NCBI RefSeq assembly: GCF_900111175.1
Contig: NZ_FOGI01000004.1
Location: forward strand, 1 to 64,000
Origin: Actinokineospora terrae
Lineage (GTDB): Bacteria; Actinomycetota; Actinomycetes; Mycobacteriales; Pseudonocardiaceae
Length of the DNA: 64,000 bases
Direction of reading: 5' to 3'
Shown: positions 16,534 to 25,389 of the stretch, one piece after another
Position numbering within the stretch: the stretch's first letter is position 1
How the letters are laid out: every line of letters starts with the position of its first letter
Translations under genes and position numbers: made by a program
Notes under the pieces: model-generated
What the model was told of the DNA's origin: nothing
Seen by the model: only the letters and a program-made list of their open reading frames with translations
Database searches by the model: none

Positions 16534-17295
16534 TCAGACGAGCTTGCCGAGGAACTCCCGGGTGCGGTCGTGCCGCGGCGCGACGAGGACCTGGTCGGGC
16601 GGGCCCTGTTCGACGACGCGACCCGCGTCGATGAACACGACGTGGTCGGCGACCTCGCGGGCGAAGCCGATCTCGTGGGTGACCACGATCATCGTCGTGC
16701 CCGCGGCGGCCAGGTCGCGGATCACGGTGAGCACCTCGCCCACCAGCTCCGGGTCAAGCGCGGAAGTGGGCTCGTCGAACAGGATCAGCTCTGGCTCCAA
16801 CGCCAACGCACGCGCGATCGCGACCCGCTGCTGTTGGCCGCCGGAGAGCTGACGCGGGTAAGCGTCGATCTTGTCGGCTAGGCCTACCTTCGTCAGAAGG
16901 TCCTTGGCCCGCGCGATGGCCTGCTGCTTGGGGACGCGCTGGGTGACCACAGGGGCCTCGATGACGTTCTCCACGACCGACAGGTGCGGGAACAGGTTGA
17001 GGCTCTGGAACACGAACCCGATCCGGGACCGTTGGCGCAAGATGGCGCGTTCGCTCAGTTCGCGGAGCCTGCCCTTGTGCAGCCGGACGCCGATGAGTTC
17101 ACCGCGAACGGTTACGTAACCGCTGTCCAGAGGCTCAAGGTGGTTGATCGCTCGGAGCAGAGTGGACTTCCCGGACCCGGACGGTCCGATGATCGCGGTG
17201 ACCTGGCCCGCCTGGGCGGTGAAGTCGACCTCGTCCAGGACCCTGTTGGTGCCATAGGACTTGACCGCACCTCTTACGTTGACTGCCACAGTCAT
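16534..17295 (-). CDS. Polar amino-acid ABC transporter, ATP-binding protein
   Basis: A 253-residue ABC ATPase of the GlnQ/HisP type: Walker A GPSGSGKSTLLRAI, signature LSGGQQQRVAIARAL, Walker B LILFDEPTSALDP, and the switch histidine in VVTHEIGFARE. It energises import of a polar amino acid. The start overlaps the permease stop by 4 bp. Confidence 0.95.
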   Translation of the reverse strand: MTVAVNVRGAVKSYGTNRVLDEVDFTAQAGQVTAIIGPSGSGKSTLLRAINHLEPLDSGYVTVRGELIGVRLHKGRLRELSERAILRQRSRIGFVFQSLNLFPHLSVVENVIEAPVVTQRVPKQQAIARAKDLLTKVGLADKIDAYPRQLSGGQQQRVAIARALALEPELILFDEPTSALDPELVGEVLTVIRDLAAAGTTMIVVTHEIGFAREVADHVVFIDAGRVVEQGPPDQVLVAPRHDRTREFLGKLV

Positions 17296-18290
17296 CGTGC
17301 CACCCCCGTAGTGCGCAGACGGGACCTCAAGCGCTGGAACGGAGTGGGCGGCACGGTCCGTAGTGCGCCGCGGGAGAAGTACCGCTCCAGGTAGTACTGC
17401 ACGATCGACAAGAGGCTGGTGAGGACGATGTACCAGATCGTGCCGACCATCAGCAGCGGGATGATCTGACCGCTGTTGATGCTGGCCTGGCTCTGCACTA
17501 CGCCGAACAACTCCAGCAGCGAGGTGATGTAAACGACCGAGGTTCCCTTGAGCAACCCGATGAGCTGGTTGGCGTAAGCGGGAATGATCGCCCTAGTGGC
17601 TTGCGGAAGGATGATCCTGCGGTATTGACGGCCCTTCGGCAGACCCAACGCGGAAGCGGCTTCCAACTGGCTCTGGTCAACGGAGATGATGCCGGAACGC
17701 ACGATCTCCGCAGCGTAAGCGGCTTCGTTGAGGCTAAGACCGAGAACAGCGACCATGTAGAAGCTGAGCAGGTCGTTAGCGCTGAACTCCACAAACGACG
17801 GACCGAACGGGACGCCCAGGCTGAGGGTCGCGTAGAGGGCGGTGATGTTCGCCAGGAACAGCAGCAGCACGATCAGCGGGATCGACCGGAACAGCCAGAT
17901 GTAGGCCCACGCCACCGATTGCAGCACCGGGTTGCGCGACAGGCGCATCAACGCGAGCACGATCCCGCCGAGAAGTCCGAAAACCGCCGACAACCCGGTG
18001 AGCTGCAAGGTGAGCAGCAGCCCCTCGACAACCACCGGACGGGTGAACCAGTAGCCGAACGCGTCCCACTGGAAGGCGTCGTTGGTGGTCAGCGCGTGCG
18101 CGGCCTGGGCCAACAGCACCAGCACGACCGCGCTCGCCACCCACCGCCACGGATGGCGCAGCGGGACAACCCGGCGCGATTCCAGTTTGTCGACCAGGTC
18201 ATCCGTGGTTTCTGCAGTTTCTGCAGATTCTTTCACGGGTTGGGGTAACTCGGTTTCCTGGGATGGCTTCGGTGGGGAGGAGGAAGTCAC
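17292..18290 (-). CDS. Polar amino-acid ABC transporter, permease
   Basis: A 332-residue His/Glu/Gln/Arg-type (HisMQ) permease with a hydrophilic N-terminus of about 45 residues, then several membrane helices and the EAA loop EAASALGLPKGRQYRRIILPQA that contacts the ATPase. GTG start preceded by GGAGCT. First gene of the transporter operon. The adjacent MSOX/SolA-like oxidase suggests the substrate may be a modified amino acid, but that is inference. Confidence 0.93.
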   Translation of the reverse strand: MTSSSPPKPSQETELPQPVKESAETAETTDDLVDKLESRRVVPLRHPWRWVASAVVLVLLAQAAHALTTNDAFQWDAFGYWFTRPVVVEGLLLTLQLTGLSAVFGLLGGIVLALMRLSRNPVLQSVAWAYIWLFRSIPLIVLLLFLANITALYATLSLGVPFGPSFVEFSANDLLSFYMVAVLGLSLNEAAYAAEIVRSGIISVDQSQLEAASALGLPKGRQYRRIILPQATRAIIPAYANQLIGLLKGTSVVYITSLLELFGVVQSQASINSGQIIPLLMVGTIWYIVLTSLLSIVQYYLERYFSRGALRTVPPTPFQRLRSRLRTTGVAR

Positions 18291-18363
18291 GGGAGCTCCA
18301 CGGATTGGTGCGCGGTGGACGCGGCAGATGCTAGGTCTCCCGGGGCGGCGAGGAACCGGTGTT

Positions 18364-18375
18364 CAGCATGTGAGA
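18364..18375 (-). promoter_or_regulatory. 12-bp motif shared with the LLM operon
   Basis: Minus strand TCTCACATGCTG, about 75 bases upstream of the permease start, identical to the motif at 14597-14608. A possible -10 TAGCAT lies about 30 bases downstream of it on the minus strand. Confidence 0.35.
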
Positions 18376-18487
18376 GCCATGATCGTCTGGTGGACAACCC
18401 CGAGCGGGGTCCGGAAACTGAATGGAAACCGTCCGGTGGTCCATAGTGGATCGGCCGGGCCGGACAAGGCTTGGGAGGTGTTTCGCC

Positions 18488-19558
18488 GTGGTCGCCGATG
18501 TCGTCGTGATCGGTGGTGGCGGCGTCGGTTCGGCCGCGGCGTGGCGAATGGCCGAACGCGGTCTGGACGTGCTGGTGCTGGAGCGATTCGCCGCTGGTCA
18601 CACCTTCGGCGCCTCGCACGGCGCGTCGCGGATTTTCCGGGTGACGTACTCGGAACCCGATTACGTCGAGTTGGCGCGGCGGGCGCATCCGCTGTGGCTG
18701 GACCTCGAATCGGTGACCGGTTCGGCATTGTTGGAGATCACCGGGGGTGTCGACCACGGCCGGGTCCCGTTGACAGCACTCGCCGACGCGGTGGCCGGGG
18801 CAGGAAGTCCCGGCGCGTTCGTGCCCGCGGGCGAGGCGAGCGAGCGGTGGCCGGGGATCCGGTTCGACGGAAACGTCTTCTTCCACCCGGTGAGCGGGAC
18901 GCTTGACGCAGACGCGGCCGTGGCGGCGTTGCAGTCAGCGGCGGCGTTGGCAGGCGCGGAAGTCCGCCACGAATCGCCGGTCACCCGGTTGCGGGTAAGA
19001 GACGACCTCGTCGAGGTGGACACAGGCGACGGCACGGTGGTCGCGCGGACGGCGGTCGTGACGGTCGGCGCGTGGTCGGCGAAGTTGTTGGACGGCGTGA
19101 TCACCCTCCCGCCACTACGGGTCACCCAGGAGCAGCCCGCGTACTTCGCCTCTACGACAACGGGTTGGCCTTCGTTCGTGCACCACATAGAGGCGCCGTA
19201 TCCGAGTGGTGTGTACGGGTTGGCCACGCCGGGGCACGGGATCAAGGCGGGTTTCCACGGTGTGGGCCCGGTGGTCGACCCGGATCACCGCGACTTCTTA
19301 CCCGAGCCCGGGCAGCTAGCCGCGTTGCGGGACTACGCGCGGACATGGCTACCTGGCGTCGATCCCGACACCTTCACCCCGATCAGCTGCACCTACACGA
19401 CCACTACGAACTCGGACTTCATCCTGGACCGGGTAGGGCCCGTGGTGGTGGGAGCGGGCTTCTCCGGGCACGGCTTCAAGTTCCTCCCGTCGGTGGGTGA
19501 GGTGTTGGCCGACCTCGCCACGACCGGCAAGCGCCCCGCGGCCCGCTTCGCGCTCTGA
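18488..19558 (+). CDS. FAD-dependent amine oxidase (monomeric sarcosine oxidase / N-methyltryptophan oxidase family)
   Basis: A 356-residue DAO-family flavoprotein that oxidises an N-methyl or similar secondary amine. It begins VADVVVIGGGGVGSAAAW (FAD dinucleotide motif) and near the C-terminus has PISCTYTTTTNSDFILD, where Cys301 occupies the covalent flavin attachment position of MSOX/SolA. The GTG at 18488 follows GGGAGGTG; the open frame upstream has no such site. Divergent from the ABC transporter, which may import its substrate. Confidence 0.88.
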   Translation: MVADVVVIGGGGVGSAAAWRMAERGLDVLVLERFAAGHTFGASHGASRIFRVTYSEPDYVELARRAHPLWLDLESVTGSALLEITGGVDHGRVPLTALADAVAGAGSPGAFVPAGEASERWPGIRFDGNVFFHPVSGTLDADAAVAALQSAAALAGAEVRHESPVTRLRVRDDLVEVDTGDGTVVARTAVVTVGAWSAKLLDGVITLPPLRVTQEQPAYFASTTTGWPSFVHHIEAPYPSGVYGLATPGHGIKAGFHGVGPVVDPDHRDFLPEPGQLAALRDYARTWLPGVDPDTFTPISCTYTTTTNSDFILDRVGPVVVGAGFSGHGFKFLPSVGEVLADLATTGKRPAARFAL

Positions 19559-19597
19559 AACCCCTGGTCACCGGCGGTGGTTGTCGGTGCGAGGCGA

Positions 19598-19603
19598 TAG
19601 TGT
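19598..19603 (+). promoter_or_regulatory. Leaderless -10 box of the ATPase-HNH cassette
   Basis: TAGTGT sits six bases before the ATG at 19610, and no ribosome binding site is present, the pattern of a leaderless actinobacterial transcript. No good -35 is visible. Confidence 0.5.
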
Positions 19604-19609
19604 CGCGGT

Positions 19610-20968
19610 ATGTATGTCTCGCGGGTCCGGCTGGTGAACGTCCGGGGCTTCCACGACGGCCGCACCGTCGACCTGGACCTGCGCAGGCCGGACAACAGCT
19701 ACGCCGGGTGGACGGTGCTGGCCGGGCGCAACGGTTCCGGCAAGACGTCGTTGCTGCGCGGGATCGCGCTGGCCGTCGGCGGGCCCGCCGCGGCGCGGAC
19801 GCTGGTGGCGGACTTCGACAACTGGATCTCGGTCGGCAAGGCGAGCGCGACGGCGGCCGTCCAGCTGACCTTCGACCTGAACTTCGAGCGGTTCAAGAAG
19901 GGCCGCCCGCCGGAGCGGCCGTTCTGGGCGGGGCTGCGCTGGACCGCGGCGGACGCGGAGGACACCGCGTGGGCCAGGCGGCCGGTGCAGCCGTCGCTGG
20001 AGGACCACAGCGAGGACGGCCGGGCGAAGACGGCGCCGCGCAACGGGCCGTGGCACGACAACCCGTCCGGCTGGTTCTGCGCCGCGTACGGGCCGTTCCG
20101 GCGGCTGGTCGGCGGCACCGGCGACGTGCAGCGGCTGATGCTGGGCGCGGGCAGCGTCGCCAGGATGGCCAGCCTGTTCCACGAGGACGCGTCGCTGGCC
20201 GAGGGCGTGGCGTGGCTGATCGAGCAGCACCTGCGGGCGCTGGAGCGGCGGGAGGGCGCGCGCTACCTCAAGGAGTCCGCGCTGCGCATCCTCGGCGACG
20301 GCCTGCTGCCCGACGACTACCGGATCAACGAGGTCGACTCCGAGGGCCTCTGGGTCTCCGACGACGGCCACCGGTTCCCGCTGCGCGAGATGAGCGACGG
20401 CTACCGGACCGTGGTGGCGCTGGTGGTCGACCTGCTCAAGCAGCTCTACGAGAGCTACGGCGACCTGCGGCTCGACGACGAGGGCACGGTGGTCGGGGTA
20501 CCGGGGGTGGTGATCATCGACGAGATCGACGCGCACCTGCACGTGTCCTGGCAGAAGCGGATCGGCGAGTGGCTCAAGCAGCACTTCCCGCAGATCCAGT
20601 TCATCGTGACCACGCACAGCCCGTACATCTGCCAGTCGGCCGACCCGGCCGGGCTGATCCGGCTGCCCGGCCCGGACCAGGACATCAGCCCGCAGACCGT
20701 CGACGGGGACCTGTGGGAGCGGATCGTCTACGGCACCGGGGACGACGCGGTGCTCTCGGACCTGTTCGGGCTGGACACCGCGTACTCGAAGCGGGCGATC
20801 CGGCTGCGGCACCTGCTGGTGGAGCTGGAGCTGAAGGTGCTCGACGGGGTGGCCGACGAGGAGGAACGGGTCCGGTACCGGGAGCTCAAGCAGATGCTGA
20901 CCAGCTCCCCCTCGGCCAGGGTCACCGAGGTCGCGGCCCGGCTGATCGCGGGTGACGAGCAGCGATGA
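19610..20968 (+). CDS. AAA/ABC-type ATPase, candidate Septu PtuA
   Basis: A 452-residue SMC/OLD-like ATPase. Walker A GRNGSGKT is at residues 39-46, the signature-like motif MSDGYRT starts at residue 261, Walker B VVIIDEID has D304-E305, and the switch histidine (TTHSPYI) is His336. There is no C-terminal TOPRIM nuclease domain, which separates it from OLD and GajA. The stop overlaps the start of an HNH nuclease gene by 4 bp. ATPase plus separate HNH partner is the PtuA-PtuB (Septu) architecture, so I read it as a candidate anti-phage sensor or regulator. The family assignment is by motif and context only. Confidence 0.75.
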   Translation: MYVSRVRLVNVRGFHDGRTVDLDLRRPDNSYAGWTVLAGRNGSGKTSLLRGIALAVGGPAAARTLVADFDNWISVGKASATAAVQLTFDLNFERFKKGRPPERPFWAGLRWTAADAEDTAWARRPVQPSLEDHSEDGRAKTAPRNGPWHDNPSGWFCAAYGPFRRLVGGTGDVQRLMLGAGSVARMASLFHEDASLAEGVAWLIEQHLRALERREGARYLKESALRILGDGLLPDDYRINEVDSEGLWVSDDGHRFPLREMSDGYRTVVALVVDLLKQLYESYGDLRLDDEGTVVGVPGVVIIDEIDAHLHVSWQKRIGEWLKQHFPQIQFIVTTHSPYICQSADPAGLIRLPGPDQDISPQTVDGDLWERIVYGTGDDAVLSDLFGLDTAYSKRAIRLRHLLVELELKVLDGVADEEERVRYRELKQMLTSSPSARVTEVAARLIAGDEQR

Positions 20969-21705
20969 TCCGGTTGGAGCGGCCGCCGGTCTCCGAGGAG
21001 CTGGCGGAGTCGTTGCAGCGCGCCACCGACGGGGTGCGGGCGGTGCCGCGCAAGGAGCAGGCCGCGAAGGCCAGGACGCTGTGGAAGGCGCGGGCGCAGC
21101 TGCGGCAGTCGATCGGCGCCCGATTACGCGAGTTCGCCCCCGGCCGCGAACGCTGCATGTACTGCGGCGACAACCAGGGCACCGACATCGACCACTTCTC
21201 GCCGGTAGCGCTGACTCCGCTGTTGGCCTTCGCGTGGCGCAACCACCTGCTGGCGTGCTCGGTCTGCAACAGCCACCACAAGCGCGACCAGTTCCCACGC
21301 GACTCCCGGGGCAAGCCGCTCTTACTCGACCCAACTGTGGACGACCCGTTCGAGCACTTGGCCCTGTCGCTGACGTTGGGTCGATACCGGGCTCTTACCG
21401 AGCGCGGGGAGGTGACCGAGCAGGTGTGCGGGCTCAACCGGGACATCCTGACCCGCGGGCGCCAACAAGCCCGCACCACCCTCGGCCTCCTGTTCGGCCG
21501 CTGGGAATCAGCCGAACGCGCCGCCGACACCGACACCATGGACCTCGTCGTCCGCACGGTCCGCGAACAACCCTTCGCCGACGTCGTCCAGGCCATGCTC
21601 CGCTACAGCACCCGCCCCGGCGCCCAGGAGATCTTCTCCGACCAACCCGAACTGCTGGCCGTCCTGCTGCGCCCCGGCCTCCGCACGCGCCTGACCACGC
21701 GCTAG
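20965..21705 (+). CDS. HNH endonuclease, candidate Septu PtuB
   Basis: A 246-residue HNH nuclease. The zinc-finger pairs C64-MY-C67 and C98-SV-C101 frame the catalytic block DIDHFSP (His77) and N93 HLLAC, followed by NSHHKRDQFP. The pattern C-x2-C, D-x-D-H-F-x-P, A-C-x2-C-N-x3-K matches the PtuB/retron-associated HNH family. The ATG overlaps the ATPase stop (ATGA). The 3' end overlaps the convergent O-methyltransferase by 4 bp. No reverse transcriptase is nearby. Likely the nuclease effector of the pair. Confidence 0.77.
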   Translation: MIRLERPPVSEELAESLQRATDGVRAVPRKEQAAKARTLWKARAQLRQSIGARLREFAPGRERCMYCGDNQGTDIDHFSPVALTPLLAFAWRNHLLACSVCNSHHKRDQFPRDSRGKPLLLDPTVDDPFEHLALSLTLGRYRALTERGEVTEQVCGLNRDILTRGRQQARTTLGLLFGRWESAERAADTDTMDLVVRTVREQPFADVVQAMLRYSTRPGAQEIFSDQPELLAVLLRPGLRTRLTTR

Positions 21706-22349
21706 CGCTTGCGGACCAGGCTGACGCCGTCGCGGACCGGGAGGACGGTGACGTCTACTCGGGGGTCGTTGACGATGTGGGAGTTGGTGGTGCGGATGGC
21801 GGTGACGGTGTCGTTGGTGGCGGTGGGGTCGGCTACGCGGCCGCCTTGGAGGACGTTGTCAAGGACGAGGAGGGCGCCGGGGCGGAGGCGGGGGACCAGT
21901 TCCTCGTAGTAGGAGAGGTAGCCCTTCTTGTCGGCGTCGATGAAGGCGAAGTCGATGGCCGGGTCGGCTGGGAGGGACTGGAGGGTTTCCAGGGCGGGGG
22001 CGATGCGCAGGTCCACGCGGTCGGTGAGGCAGGCGCGGTCCCAGTAGCGGCGGGCGATCTTGGTCCACTCCTCGCTGACGTCGCAGGCCAGGAGGTGGCC
22101 GTCGGCGGGGAGGCCGCGGGCGATGCAGATCGAGGAGTAGCCGGTGAAGACGCCGACCTCGACGGCGTACTTGGCGCCGGTGAGGCGGACCAGCATGGTC
22201 AGCAGCTCGCCCTCGTCGTGGCTGATCTGCATCTGGGCGGCGTCGGGGAACTCGGCGGCGGTCTCGGCGGCCAGCTCGCGCAGCAGGTCGTCCGGCTGGG
22301 TGGAGTGGGCCAGCAGGTAGTCGCTCAGGGCCGGGGAAACGATGTCCAT
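21702..22349 (-). CDS. SAM-dependent O-methyltransferase (CCoAMT-like)
   Basis: A 215-residue class I methyltransferase of the O-methyltransferase family 3. It has the SAM-binding motif AVEVGVFTGYSSICIARGL and the metal-binding AFIDADKKGYLSYYEEL plus LLVLDNVLQGGRV. I prefer the ATG at 22349, seven bases after a -10-like TTAGAT, giving a leaderless transcript; the ATG at 22358 lies inside that box. Substrate unknown, probably a catechol-type hydroxyl. Confidence 0.88.
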   Translation of the reverse strand: MDIVSPALSDYLLAHSTQPDDLLRELAAETAAEFPDAAQMQISHDEGELLTMLVRLTGAKYAVEVGVFTGYSSICIARGLPADGHLLACDVSEEWTKIARRYWDRACLTDRVDLRIAPALETLQSLPADPAIDFAFIDADKKGYLSYYEELVPRLRPGALLVLDNVLQGGRVADPTATNDTVTAIRTTNSHIVNDPRVDVTVLPVRDGVSLVRKR

Positions 22350-22356
22350 GGCCGCC

Positions 22357-22362
22357 ATCTAA
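22357..22362 (-). promoter_or_regulatory. Leaderless -10 box of O-methyltransferase
   Basis: Minus-strand TTAGAT seven bases upstream of the ATG at 22349, without a ribosome binding site between them. Confidence 0.45.
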
Positions 22363-22381
22363 GCCGAACGCGGTCGTTAGG

Positions 22382-23362
22382 TCACCGATAGTGTTCGAAG
22401 GCACTCACGATGCGCGTGCGATCGGCGCCGTTGGCGAGCAGCAACAGCAGCAGCACCCGCGCCTTGGCCGGGTCGAGGAAGCCCGCGTGCACCAACCCGC
22501 GGTCGAGCAGGTCGCGCTCGGAGCCCGGGTAGCCGTAGGTGTGCCGTAGGACTGGCCCCGATCCGGTACGCGAAGCGAGCACGACCGGCACCCGCGCGGC
22601 CAACTCGGACACGATCGGCACCATCCCAGCGGGCACGTGCCCGGCACCGAGGCCTGCCAGCACGATCCCGTCGAACGCAGGGCCGCCGAGGCGTAGGAGT
22701 TCACCGTCGTCGCCGAGCGCGACCGTGACTAGAGCGACCCGAAGATCGGACACAGCGGCGGCGGCAGGCAGGTGAAGAGGCACGCGCGGTGTACCGCGCA
22801 GCCTGGGCTCACCTTCGACGACCAGCCCTAGAGGACCGAACCCGGGCGAGACGAACGCGGCCGTGCTGCTGGTGTGCCCCTTGCGAACGAACCGGGCGCC
22901 GTGCACCTCGTCGGACATGACCACCAACGCGCCAAGTCCCCGCGCGGTGTCAGAGGCCGCGACCCGGATGGCGGCGAAGAGGTTCGCGGGGCCGTCCGCA
23001 CCAGCCGACGTGGGATGGCGCATCGCCCCGGTAACCACAACGGGCACGTCCGAGTCGATGGTGACGTCCAGGAAGAGCGCCGTCTCCTCGATGGTGTCCG
23101 TGCCGTGCGTGACCACGACACCGGTCGCACCCGCGTCGATCTCGGCCTGCACGGTCGCCGACAGCGCCGCCAGGTCCCCGAACGACAACGACGGGCTCGG
23201 CAACGACCGCAGCCCGCACGCGGTGATCTCCAGCCCCAGTTCGGCCAACCCGGGCACGGCCGCGATCAGGTCCGCCGCGTCCAGCGCCGGGACCACCCCA
23301 CCGGCCGCGCTGGGAGCCATGGCGATGGTGCCGCCCATACCGATCACCGCTACCCGCGTCAC
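22382..23362 (-). CDS. L-asparaginase
   Basis: Hydrolyses asparagine to aspartate and ammonia. The 326-residue protein has both threonine motifs of the family: VIGMGGTIAM at the N-terminus and VVTHGTDTIEETALF around residue 90, followed by PVVVTGAMRHPTSAGADGPANL. The GTG at 23362 follows GGTGGAGG. No signal peptide is seen, so it is probably cytoplasmic. Confidence 0.9.
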   Translation of the reverse strand: MTRVAVIGMGGTIAMAPSAAGGVVPALDAADLIAAVPGLAELGLEITACGLRSLPSPSLSFGDLAALSATVQAEIDAGATGVVVTHGTDTIEETALFLDVTIDSDVPVVVTGAMRHPTSAGADGPANLFAAIRVAASDTARGLGALVVMSDEVHGARFVRKGHTSSTAAFVSPGFGPLGLVVEGEPRLRGTPRVPLHLPAAAAVSDLRVALVTVALGDDGELLRLGGPAFDGIVLAGLGAGHVPAGMVPIVSELAARVPVVLASRTGSGPVLRHTYGYPGSERDLLDRGLVHAGFLDPAKARVLLLLLLANGADRTRIVSAFEHYR

Positions 23363-23467
23363 GGAACCTCCACCAGGATCGCTGGGCGGCAGATCCGGGC
23401 GTCTGCGCACAGGCACTGGTGATGGTCGCACCCAACGCGGTGTTTTCCACGGTTGTGTGCGTCACGA

Positions 23468-23962
23468 TCAGCCCAGCAGGTCGAGCATCTCCCCCCACGG
23501 CACCGTGGGCTCGTCCTCGACGACCACGCAGCCCGCGGCCCGGAGCGTGTCCAGGTGCGGGGTGAACATCGGGTGGGCGCGCTGGGCGAGATTGGCCTGC
23601 GGCCGGATGACGACGGGCAGGCCAGGGGTGCCCACGGCCTCGGCCAGGGCGGTGAGGGCCTGGTTGTCCTGTATGCCGAGCGCGAGTTTCGCCAGCGAGT
23701 TGGCGGTAGCCGGAACGAACAGGAACGCGTCCGGCACCCGGTAGGGCTTGGGTTCGCTGGGCAGCCGAGGGTGGCTACGCACCGGCAGCGGGGTAAGAGC
23801 CTGCAAGCGCGCGGTCTCCCCTGCCTCCGCCATCCAGTGGCCCGCCGTGGGGGTGAAGGTGATGGCTAGATCCCAACCCCTGGCCACCGCGGGCTCGGCC
23901 AGTTCGCGGCGCAGGCGCTGTTCCAGACCACCGCCCGCGGCCGCGACCAGACCCAGGATCAT
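23468..23962 (-). CDS. Flavoprotein (HFCD family, PPC decarboxylase-like)
   Basis: A 164-residue Rossmann-like flavoprotein of the homo-oligomeric flavin-containing Cys decarboxylase superfamily, seen in AFLFVPATANSLAKLALGIQDN. It lacks the DNA/pantothenate-binding CoaB half. The ATG overlaps the rsmB stop (ATGA). True CoaBC is encoded elsewhere in the window, so this is a paralogue of unknown reaction. Confidence 0.78.
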   Translation of the reverse strand: MILGLVAAAGGGLEQRLRRELAEPAVARGWDLAITFTPTAGHWMAEAGETARLQALTPLPVRSHPRLPSEPKPYRVPDAFLFVPATANSLAKLALGIQDNQALTALAEAVGTPGLPVVIRPQANLAQRAHPMFTPHLDTLRAAGCVVVEDEPTVPWGEMLDLLG

Positions 23963-25389
23963 CGGCGCAGCAGCGCGCAGAACATGGCGTCGGTGCCGTG
24001 GCGGTGCGGCCAGAGCTGCACGTGCGGGCCCTCGCCGAGCCCGGGCATGCCCTCGGGGAAGCTCGCCCGCGCGTCGAGCACCGTGGCACCAGTGGCGCGG
24101 ACCACCGCCGAGATGACGCCCTCGGTCTCCGACAGGTGCGGCGAGCACACGACGTAGGCCACCACGCCGCCCGGCCGGACCAGGTCCACCGCGCTGGTGA
24201 GCAGCTCGCGCTGGATCTTGGTGAGATCCCCGACGTCCTCGGGCATGCGGCGCCAGCGGGCCTCGGGTCTGCGCCGGAGCGCACCGAGACCGGTGCACGG
24301 GGCGTCGACGAGGACGCGGTCGAAGCTGCCCGCGAGGCCGGGATCGCGGCCGTCGGCGACGTGGACGGTGACCGGCAGGCCCTGGGTGATCTGCTCGACC
24401 AGCTTGGCCCGGTGCGGCGTGACCTCCACCGCGTCCAGGGTGCCGCCGTTGATGGCGACCAGCGAGCCGAGCATCGCCGCCTTGCCGCCGGGACCGGCGC
24501 ACAGGTCCAGCCAGCGGCTGTCGGCGCCCTCGACCGGGACGCGGGTCAGGGCGACCGCGCACAGCTGGCTGCCCTCGTCCTGCACGCCTGCGAGGCGCTC
24601 GCGGATCGGCTCCAGGTCGCCCGGGTCGCCGGAGCCCGCTTCGAGGCGGACGCCGTAGGGCGAGTACGGGGCAGGCTCGCCGCCGGTCATGGCGGCCAGT
24701 TCCTCGGCGGTGACCTCGCCCGGCCGCGCGGCCAGGTGCACCTCGGGGCGCTGGTCGTCGGCGGTGAGCGCGGCCGCCAGCTCGTCGCCGGTGGAGCCGA
24801 GGGCGTCGGCGAAGGCGCGGGCGATCCAGCGCGGGTGGCTGGTGCGGGCGGCGAGGTGCCCGATCGGGTCCTCCTCGGCCTTCGGCGCGATGACCTCCAG
24901 CCAGCCCGCCTCGTCGTGGTCGGTGACCTTGCGCAGCACGGCGTTGGCGAACCCGGTGACCCGGGGGCCGAGATCGGCCCGCACCAGGTCCACAGTGGAC
25001 GCGACGGCGGCGTGCGCCGGGATCCTGGTGCGCAGCAGCTGGTAGGTGCCCAGGCGCAGCGCGTCGAGCAGCACCGGCTCGACCTTGTTCAGCGGGCGGT
25101 CCACGCATTCGGCGAGGATCTCGTCGAGCAGCCCCCACGCGCGGCACGTGCCGTAGGCGAGTTCGGTGGCCAGAGCGGCGTCACGACCGGTGATGCGGCG
25201 TTGGCGCAAGAGCTTCGGCAGCACCAGGTTGGCGTAAGCGTCGTCGTTGCGCACCGCGCGCAGGACGTCGAGCGCCGTGCGGCGGGCCGGGTCGTCGATC
25301 GGTGGGCGTTCCGGCGTCGCGGGCCTGCGCGGCGGGTGCGCGCGGCTCGGTCGTGACGGTCGGTGCGCTCGCTTGCCTGGCTGGGTCAT
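23959..25389 (-). CDS. rsmB: 16S rRNA (cytosine-C5)-methyltransferase RsmB
   Basis: A 476-residue rRNA m5C methyltransferase. An N-terminal NusB-like domain ([20 protein letters not shown]) is followed by the catalytic domain with SAM motif [14 protein letters not shown] and the two catalytic cysteines in [13 protein letters not shown] and [12 protein letters not shown]. The ATG at 25389 overlaps the fmt stop (ATGA). Its place after def-fmt matches the common fmt-rsmB linkage. Confidence 0.95.
   Translation of the reverse strand: MTQPGKRAHRPSRPSRAHPPRRPATPERPPIDDPARRTALDVLRAVRNDDAYANLVLPKLLRQRRITGRDAALATELAYGTCRAWGLLDEILAECVDRPLNKVEPVLLDALRLGTYQLLRTRIPAHAAVASTVDLVRADLGPRVTGFANAVLRKVTDHDEAGWLEVIAPKAEEDPIGHLAARTSHPRWIARAFADALGSTGDELAAALTADDQRPEVHLAARPGEVTAEELAAMTGGEPAPYSPYGVRLEAGSGDPGDLEPIRERLAGVQDEGSQLCAVALTRVPVEGADSRWLDLCAGPGGKAAMLGSLVAINGGTLDAVEVTPHRAKLVEQITQGLPVTVHVADGRDPGLAGSFDRVLVDAPCTGLGALRRRPEARWRRMPEDVGDLTKIQRELLTSAVDLVRPGGVVAYVVCSPHLSETEGVISAVVRATGATVLDARASFPEGMPGLGEGPHVQLWPHRHGTDAMFCALLRR

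Noticed and set aside
19610..21705. Retron or Gabija assignment for the ATPase-HNH pair
   Set aside because: No reverse transcriptase gene or msr/msd-like region is nearby, the ATPase has no TOPRIM domain, and the partner is an HNH nuclease rather than a UvrD-like helicase.
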